From positions 5,031,675 through 5,079,518 of the forward strand of contig NZ_JAINUL010000001.1 of NCBI RefSeq assembly GCF_020639365.1: a stretch of DNA of 47,844 nt. Direction: 5' to 3'. Origin of the DNA: Streptomyces flavotricini. GTDB lineage: Bacteria; Actinomycetota; Actinomycetes; Streptomycetales; Streptomycetaceae. This document shows positions 43,103 through 47,844 of the stretch, piece after piece. The position numbers and the translations under genes were made by a program. The notes under the pieces were generated by a model. It made no database searches, was not told where the DNA came from, and saw nothing but the letters and a program-made list of their open reading frames with translations. Each line of letters begins with the position of its first letter. Position 1 is the stretch's first letter.

Positions 43103-44571
43103 GCGAGCCGGTGGAGCAGAAGCTGTACATCGGCGGAGAGTGGGTCGAGCCCGCCGGCGGCCACTACGAGGTCGTCAACCCGGCGGACGAGTCGGTGGTC
43201 GGGCTCGCGCCCGAGGCCTCGCGCGCCCAGGTCGAGGAGGCGGCGCGCGCGGCGGCCGAGGCCTTCGAGACCTGGTCCCGTACGACCCCCGAGGCGCGGG
43301 CGGCCGTGCTGGACCGGGCCGCGGACATCATGCAGCGCGAGTACGAGCCGTGGTCGGCCCTCGCCCGGGCCGAGACCGGCGCGCCGACCGGGATCGCGCG
43401 CGGAATGCAGGTCGGGGTCGGGGTCGCGCGCTTCAGGCGGTACGCGAAGGGCGCGCTGGAGCCGGTCGAGCGAGGGCTGCCCCCGCAGGTCACCGAGGCC
43501 GGGCCGATGGGGAAGGCGAGCGTCCTGGGGGCGCTGGAGGTGCGCCAGCCGGTCGGCGTGGTCACCTGCATCACCTCGTACAACAACCCGTGGGCGAACC
43601 CGGCGGGCAAGGTGGCCCCGGCCCTGGCCATGGGCAACACGGTGGTGGTGAAGCCGGCCCCGCAGGATCCGCTGTCGGTGTTCAAGATGGCCGAGGCCCT
43701 GCACGAGGCGGGCGCCCCGGCCGGCGTGGTGAACGTGGTCTGCGGTGCGTCGGTCGAGGTCGGCGAGGCCGCGGTGGACTCCCCGTACGTGGACATGGTG
43801 TCGTTCACCGGCTCCACGGGCGTCGGGCAGCGCATCGCGGAGGTCTGCGGCCGTTCCATGAAGCGGCAGCTGATGGAGCTCGGCGGCAAGGGCGCGGCGG
43901 TCGTCTTCGAGGACGCCGACCTGGACGCGGCGGTGCTGGGGATCGGCACCACCTTCTCCTTCTACTCCGGCCAGATCTGCACCGCTCCGACCCGGGTGAT
44001 CGTGCACCGGTCGGTGTACGAGCGGCTGGTGGAGAAGCTGACCGGCTACCTGGCCTTCATGAAGGTCGGCGACCCGGCGGTGGCGGGCACGGTGGTGGGC
44101 CCGGTGATCTCGGCGGCGCACCGGGACCGGGTGGAGTCGTACGTGGAGCTCGGCCGCAAGGAGGGTGCGCGGATCGCGTACGGCGGCGAGCGGCCGGTGG
44201 TCGGGGACGGCCGCGGCTTCTACGTGGCGCCGACGCTGCTGGTGGACTGCACGAACGACATGCGGGTGGTCCGGGAGGAGATCTTCGGCCCGGTGGTCGT
44301 GGTCGTCCCCTTCGAGGGAGGCGAGGAAGAGGCGGTCCGGCTGGCCAACGACAGCGATTTCGGGCTGCTGAGCTACGTGTGGTCCGGGGACGCGGCGCGC
44401 GCCTTCCGGGTGGCGCGGCGGCTGCGCGCGGGCGGGGTCGGCGTGAACACGATCGGCCGGAACATGGAGGCCCCGTTCGGCGGCTTCAAGCGCTCGGGTG
44501 TCGGCCGGGACGTGGGCTCGTACGCGCTCCACGCGTACAGCGAGATGCAGTCGATCGTCTGGACGACCTGA
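43099..44571 (+). CDS. Aldehyde dehydrogenase
   Basis: 490 aa NAD(P)-dependent aldehyde dehydrogenase. GVVTCITSYNNPWANPAGKVAPALAMGNTVVVKPAPQDP, the Rossmann motif SFTGSTGVGQRI, the general-base region with Glu260 in MELGGKG, the nucleophile Cys294 in FYSGQICTAPTRV, and EEIFGPVVVVVPF plus FGGFKRSGVGRDVG near the end are all present. It oxidises an aldehyde (or semialdehyde) to the acid. TTG at 43099 overlaps the preceding stop (TTGA), with AGGACGGTGAG upstream; GTG at 43111 is an alternative. Last gene of the 39990-44571 operon. Confidence 0.93.
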   Translation: MSEPVEQKLYIGGEWVEPAGGHYEVVNPADESVVGLAPEASRAQVEEAARAAAEAFETWSRTTPEARAAVLDRAADIMQREYEPWSALARAETGAPTGIARGMQVGVGVARFRRYAKGALEPVERGLPPQVTEAGPMGKASVLGALEVRQPVGVVTCITSYNNPWANPAGKVAPALAMGNTVVVKPAPQDPLSVFKMAEALHEAGAPAGVVNVVCGASVEVGEAAVDSPYVDMVSFTGSTGVGQRIAEVCGRSMKRQLMELGGKGAAVVFEDADLDAAVLGIGTTFSFYSGQICTAPTRVIVHRSVYERLVEKLTGYLAFMKVGDPAVAGTVVGPVISAAHRDRVESYVELGRKEGARIAYGGERPVVGDGRGFYVAPTLLVDCTNDMRVVREEIFGPVVVVVPFEGGEEEAVRLANDSDFGLLSYVWSGDAARAFRVARRLRAGGVGVNTIGRNMEAPFGGFKRSGVGRDVGSYALHAYSEMQSIVWTT

Positions 44572-44646
44572 GACTCAGGTCACACGGGAAAGTTCAAATC
44601 GGCATAAAAGGGATACTGCTGCGGTTTCCGCATTCCGGAACGAGCT

Positions 44647-44675
44647 GTCCGCTCCCTGTTGAGCAGGGGGCGGAC
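44647..44675. terminator. Long hairpin after the aldehyde dehydrogenase gene
   Basis: GTCCGCTCCCTG TTGAG CAGGGGGCGGAC: 12-bp stem with one G-T pair, 5-base loop, 75 bp after the stop. It ends the catabolic operon or lies in the permease leader. Confidence 0.6.
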
Positions 44676-44690
44676 GCACGCATGAACCTT

Positions 44691-44707
44691 TCATTACGGG
44701 TTAATGA
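44691..44707. promoter_or_regulatory. AT-rich palindrome upstream of the permease gene
   Basis: TCATTA CGGGT TAATGA, a perfect 6-bp inverted repeat about 100 bp before the APC permease start, unusually AT-rich for this genome. Possible operator. Confidence 0.4.
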
Positions 44708-44804
44708 GCCGCCGCAAGCTCTGGATTCGAAGGTGTTCCCGCCGGTAGCCACTCGGACCCAAGCCCTCCGGATATGGAAAACGCAGCCTCTAACGTCCTG
44801 ACTC

Positions 44805-46370
44805 ATGACACAGCTGGACGTTCGGCCTCGGGTCGGAGACACGGTGAGCGGCGTCGCCGGCGGCGACGGCGACGTGCGCGGCAAGGGCCTCGGCAAGGGC
44901 TCCGTGGGCCTGGTGGGCAGTGCCGTCATCGGCATCTCCACCGTCGCCCCCGTCTACTGCCTGACCTCGACCCTCGGCTCCACCGCCGGTGAGGTCGGCG
45001 TCCAGATGCCGGCGGTCTTCCTGGCCGGCTTCCTGCCGATGCTGCTCGTCGCCTTCGCCTACCGGGAGCTCAACAAGGCCGTACCGGACTGCGGCACCTC
45101 CTTCACCTGGACCGTCAAGGCCTTCGGCCCGCGGATCGGCTGGATGTGCGGCTGGGGCCTGGTGATCGCCACGATCATCGTGCTCTCCAACCTGGCCGGC
45201 GTCGCCACCTCGTACTTCTGGCTGCTGGCCGGTGAGATCACCGGCAATCCGTCCGTCGCCGCCCTGGACGACGACAAGCTCGTCCACATCGCCACCTGCC
45301 TCACCCTGATCGCCGCGGCGACCGCCATCAGCTACCGCGGCATGACCGCCACCAAGGGCGTCCAGTACACCCTGGTCGGACTCCAGCTCGCGGTCCTCGC
45401 CATCTTCGTCGCGATGGCCTTCCAGAAGGGCTCCGCCGGCACCTTCGACACCGGCCTGGACTTCTCCTGGCAGTGGATGAACCCCTTCGCGGTCGAGTCC
45501 ATGGGCGCCTTCACCGCCGGACTCTCCCTCTCGATCTTCATGTACTGGGGCTGGGACGCGTGCCTCGCCACCAACGAGGAGACCACCGGCTCCGCCAAGA
45601 CCCCCGGCCGGGCCTCGCTCATCGCGATGGTCGTCCTGGTCGGCTCGTACCTGGCCACCGGCATCGCCGCCCAGATGGCCGTCGGCTCCGGCACGGTCGG
45701 CTTCGGCCTCGGCAACCCGGAGACCTCCGGCAACGTCTTCGCCGCCCTCGCCGGCCCGGTCATGGGCCCGGTGCTCGGCATCCTGCTCTTCGTCGCGGTC
45801 CTCGCCTCGGCGACCGCCTCGCTGCAGACCACCTTCATCCCGGTCGCCCGCACGGTCCTGGCCATGTCCACGTACGAGGCCCTGCCGGCCTCGTACGCCA
45901 AGGTCCACCCGCGCTTCAAGACCCCGGGCCGCGCCACCGTCATGGCCGGCGCCGCGACCGGCGCGTTCTACACCGTGATGACGCTCGTCAGCGAGAACGT
46001 CCTGACCGACACGATCTTCGCGCTCGGCCTGATGATCTGCTTCTACTACTCGCTGACGGCCTTCGCCTGCGCCTGGTACTTCCGCGGCGAGCTGCGCCGC
46101 TCCGCCCGGGACCTGTTCTTCAAGGGCGTCTTCCCGGTCCTCGGCGGGCTCCTGCTCGCCGCCGTCTTCCTCAAGACCCTGATCGACATGTGGAATCCGT
46201 CGTACGGCTCCGGCTCCACCGTCCTCGGCGTCGGCAGCGTCTTCGTCATCGGCGTCGGCCTCCTGGCCCTCGGACTGGTGATCATGCTGATCACGCAGCG
46301 CCGCAGCCCGGCCTTCTTCCGCGGGGAGATCCTGACAAAGTCCACCCCGGCCCTGGTGGTCGAAGACTGA
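44805..46370 (+). CDS. APC-family amino acid permease
   Basis: 521 aa with about twelve hydrophobic helices after a ~28-residue cytoplasmic start. Helix 1 carries the family substrate/ion loop in VGSAVIGISTVAPVYCLTSTLG, followed by YRELNKAVPDCGTSFTWTVKAFGPRIGWMCGWGLV; helix 6 region MYWGWDACLATNEETTGSAKTPGRASLIAMVVLVGSYLATGIAAQ matches amino acid/polyamine importers. Substrate not readable. It has no obvious ribosome-binding site. Its own hairpin lies after the stop. It is next to the aldehyde dehydrogenase operon but separated by a terminator, so a link to that pathway (amine or amino acid uptake) is only possible. Confidence 0.92.
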   Translation: MTQLDVRPRVGDTVSGVAGGDGDVRGKGLGKGSVGLVGSAVIGISTVAPVYCLTSTLGSTAGEVGVQMPAVFLAGFLPMLLVAFAYRELNKAVPDCGTSFTWTVKAFGPRIGWMCGWGLVIATIIVLSNLAGVATSYFWLLAGEITGNPSVAALDDDKLVHIATCLTLIAAATAISYRGMTATKGVQYTLVGLQLAVLAIFVAMAFQKGSAGTFDTGLDFSWQWMNPFAVESMGAFTAGLSLSIFMYWGWDACLATNEETTGSAKTPGRASLIAMVVLVGSYLATGIAAQMAVGSGTVGFGLGNPETSGNVFAALAGPVMGPVLGILLFVAVLASATASLQTTFIPVARTVLAMSTYEALPASYAKVHPRFKTPGRATVMAGAATGAFYTVMTLVSENVLTDTIFALGLMICFYYSLTAFACAWYFRGELRRSARDLFFKGVFPVLGGLLLAAVFLKTLIDMWNPSYGSGSTVLGVGSVFVIGVGLLALGLVIMLITQRRSPAFFRGEILTKSTPALVVED

Positions 46371-46396
46371 CCCCGCCCCACACTGGAGAAGTCCCC

Positions 46397-46433
46397 CCGC
46401 GGCCCGGACCGATCCCCCCGCTCCGGGCCGCGG
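46397..46433 (+). terminator. Hairpin terminator after the permease gene
   Basis: CCGCGGCCCGGA / TCCGGGCCGCGG, a perfect 12-bp stem around a 13-base loop, 26 bp past the stop. Confidence 0.7.
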
Positions 46434-46503
46434 ACCCAACGCCGGGTCACTCCAAGGGGGGCCCGGTGGTGACCCCGGGTGGCGGCAGGTCGTTGGGTAC
46501 GGC

Positions 46504-46797
46504 ATGAACGTCATGAAGCGCCGCCTCGCGGCCCTGGTCCTCACCAGCGGCGCCGCCCTCGCCCTGACCCCCCTCGCCGCCCACGCCGACACGAAGGGCC
46601 CCACCATCGAGGGGCAGCCCGTCACCAAGCGCATCACCGACATCGCCAACCACCCCGGCCAGGCCGTGGACGACACGAAGACGGCCCTGGCCGTGACCGC
46701 CTCGGCCGCCGGCTCCGCCACTCACGCCACCGACAGCTCCCTCGCGGGCGCGGGCAACGCCATCGACGGGCTCCCGAAGGCCCCGTCGGTACGCTGA
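46504..46797 (+). CDS. Small secreted protein, 97 aa
   Basis: Signal peptide MNVMKRRLAALVLTSGAALALTPLAAHA with a clear AxA cleavage site, leaving a ~69-residue mature part (DTKGPTIEGQPVTKRITDIANHPGQAVDDTKTALAVTASAAGSATHATDS). It is Ala/Thr/Ser-rich and probably one or two helices, without cysteines. No family recognised; small exported helical proteins like this are common in Streptomyces. No strong ribosome-binding site; an internal Met4 is an alternative start. The next gene begins 51 bp on in the same direction. Confidence 0.75.
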   Translation: MNVMKRRLAALVLTSGAALALTPLAAHADTKGPTIEGQPVTKRITDIANHPGQAVDDTKTALAVTASAAGSATHATDSSLAGAGNAIDGLPKAPSVR

Positions 46798-46848
46798 CCG
46801 CGGCCCGTCGCGGCGGGCCCTCAGAAGGAGTCGGTCGTTGAGCAGGCC

Positions 46849-47643
46849 ATGATCCTGTGGCTGCTCAACACCTTCAGCACGTTCACCCTGGGTGTCCTCC
46901 TCGTCGGCGGCTTCGTCGCCCTCGCCGTCGGAGGCAGCCTCGCCGCCCGCCGCCGCTTCCCGCACCTGGCGGGCGGCGAGCACAACGAGATGGTCGGCGT
47001 CGCCCTCGGCATGTTCGGCGCGATCTACGGCATCATCCTCGCCTTCGTCGTCGTCACGCTCTGGACCCAGCTGGAGAACACCCAGACCGTCGTCGCGACC
47101 GAGGCCACCGACCTCGCCCTCGTCGTCCGCAGCGCCGAGTCCTTCCCGCCGGCCGAACGCGCCCGCGTGGAGCGGGCGGTGAGCGACTACGTGCACGCCG
47201 TCGTCGAAGTCCAGTGGCCGATGATGCGGGACGGCCGCCCCAGCTACGAAGCGACCGCCGAGCAGACGCACGGGCTGTACCAGGCGTTCCAGGCGTACGA
47301 GCCCGCCGGCGCCCGCAACGAGACCTTCTACGAGGAGGCCGTGGGCCGCCTCAACGACGTCGCGGCGCAACGCCGCGCCCGCGTCACGATGGCGGAAACG
47401 TCCCTGCCGGTGCTGCTCCAGGTACTGGTGTACGGAGGCGCGCTCGTGATCCTGCCGCTCACTTTCCTGTTCGGCCTGCGCAGCCTGAAGATGCAGCTGC
47501 TGTTCGTCTCGGCGGTGGCGGGGCTGATCGGCTTCAGCCTGCTGCTGGTGATGGCCCTGGACCGCCCCTTCGCAGGCGACCTCAGCGTCACCCCGACCCC
47601 GTACAAGGAGGCGGCACTGGCCCAGTTCTGGCGGGCGGGGTAG
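46849..47643 (+). CDS. DUF4239 (bestrophin-like) membrane protein
   Basis: 264 aa. Four hydrophobic helices, two at each end: LNTFSTFTLGVLLVGGFVALAVGGSLAA, MFGAIYGIILAFVVVTLWTQL, LLQVLVYGGALVILPLTFLFG and LFVSAVAGLIGFSLLLVMALDRPFAG. Between them is a ~100-residue helical cytoplasmic region (VVRSAESFPPAERARVERAVSDYVHAVVEVQWP). This matches DUF4239, distantly resembling bestrophin channels; its physiological role is not known. The final FAGDLSVTPTPY is characteristic. AGAAGGAG lies about 17 bases before the ATG, so a slightly different start cannot be ruled out. Confidence 0.82.
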   Translation: MILWLLNTFSTFTLGVLLVGGFVALAVGGSLAARRRFPHLAGGEHNEMVGVALGMFGAIYGIILAFVVVTLWTQLENTQTVVATEATDLALVVRSAESFPPAERARVERAVSDYVHAVVEVQWPMMRDGRPSYEATAEQTHGLYQAFQAYEPAGARNETFYEEAVGRLNDVAAQRRARVTMAETSLPVLLQVLVYGGALVILPLTFLFGLRSLKMQLLFVSAVAGLIGFSLLLVMALDRPFAGDLSVTPTPYKEAALAQFWRAG

Positions 47644-47650
47644 AGGGCGG

Positions 47651-47740
47651 GGGCTTCGGGGTGCGGGGTCGGGCGGGGCGGGGCGGGGCTTCGGGGTGCG
47701 GGGTCGGGCGAGCTGTTCCGGGGCTTCGGGGTGCGGGGTC
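47651..47740. repeat. 35-bp-period tandem repeat
   Basis: GGGCTTCGGGGTGCGGGGTC occurs at 47651, 47686 and 47721, exactly 35 bp apart, with diverged 15-bp spacers. G-rich on the plus strand; it follows the DUF4239 gene and may form quadruplex or hairpin structures. Confidence 0.9.
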
Positions 47741-47767
47741 CCGGGCGGGCGGGGTCGGGGTGGTGTT

Positions 47768-47844
47768 CGGGGGCGTCCCGTCAGTCCACTGTCCTTCCGT
47801 GTCGGGTCGGTCCGTCAAGGGCGCTCCCTTCGGTCGCGTCGCTT
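47768..47844. repeat. Intergenic hairpin repeat element, copy 2 (cut by the window edge)
   Basis: Identical over 77 bp to 30318-30394, in the same orientation, and probably continuing beyond the end. Also just downstream of a gene, next to G-rich sequence like copy 1. Confidence 0.9.

Overview
The window is high-GC actinobacterial DNA, almost certainly a Streptomyces chromosome. Supporting signs are strong G/C bias at third codon positions, many GTG/TTG starts, stop/start-overlap (ATGA, GTGA) gene couplings, and Streptomyces hallmark genes (afsK, afsS, afsR, XRE-DUF5753, DUF2637, Uma2, an ESX-like long WXG-type protein). No rRNA, tRNA, CRISPR array, transposase or phage gene was seen.

Layout. 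(1) 1-1.5 kb, minus strand: the end of a small peptide-modification locus. It has a 47-aa secreted peptide, an MccB/ThiF-like E1 adenylyltransferase and a 20-aa candidate precursor peptide that runs off the left edge. A divergent LuxR-type regulator (1.5-2.5 kb) flanks it. (2) 2.6-6.4 kb: thiolase-family lipid-transfer protein, acyl-CoA dehydrogenase, deazaflavin-dependent oxidoreductase and a TetR regulator. (3) 6.7-10.7 kb: VOC protein, AfsK Ser/Thr kinase with beta-propeller, cyclophilin. (4) 10.8-13.8 kb: a three-gene operon headed by a WXG-like protein with a glycine-rich tail, and a small secreted protein. (5) 13.8-18 kb: enoyl-CoA hydratase, DUF35 zinc-ribbon/OB protein and second thiolase, divergent from a FadD3-like acyl-CoA ligase. 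(6) 18-19.3 kb: Uma2 nuclease, methyltransferase. (7) 19.6-23.2 kb: afsS and afsR. (8) 23.3-25.5 kb: amidohydrolase and secreted trypsin-like protease. (9) 26-29.7 kb: accessory XRE-DUF5753/DUF2637 locus with small unknown ORFs and a tandem repeat. (10) 29.7-37.9 kb: Nudix; MacB-type exporter cassette (lipoprotein, HlyD-like, ATPase, permease) divergent from a two-component system; L,D-transpeptidase; Pyr4/PaxB-like membrane protein. (11) 38-44.6 kb: two luciferase-like monooxygenases, SDR, D-aminoacylase-like amidohydrolase, aldehyde dehydrogenase. (12) 44.8-47.8 kb: APC permease, small secreted protein, DUF4239 protein and repeat-rich DNA.

How it works together. Blocks 2, 5, 8 and 11 look like ordinary CoA-ester and ring catabolism, but they are tied together by something visible only in the DNA. 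A 15-bp palindrome, CTGACGnnnCGTCAG, occurs nine times (five perfect, four with one or two mismatches). Eight copies lie just upstream of these genes, including one overlapping the start of the TetR gene. I infer one dispersed TetR regulon of about 13 genes for activation and breakdown of a steroid- or terpenoid-like carboxylate. It is interleaved with the AfsK-AfsR-AfsS antibiotic-control genes.

The best candidates for undescribed biology are this regulon, the truncated E1-enzyme/20-mer peptide locus at the left edge, and the WXG-like protein operon.
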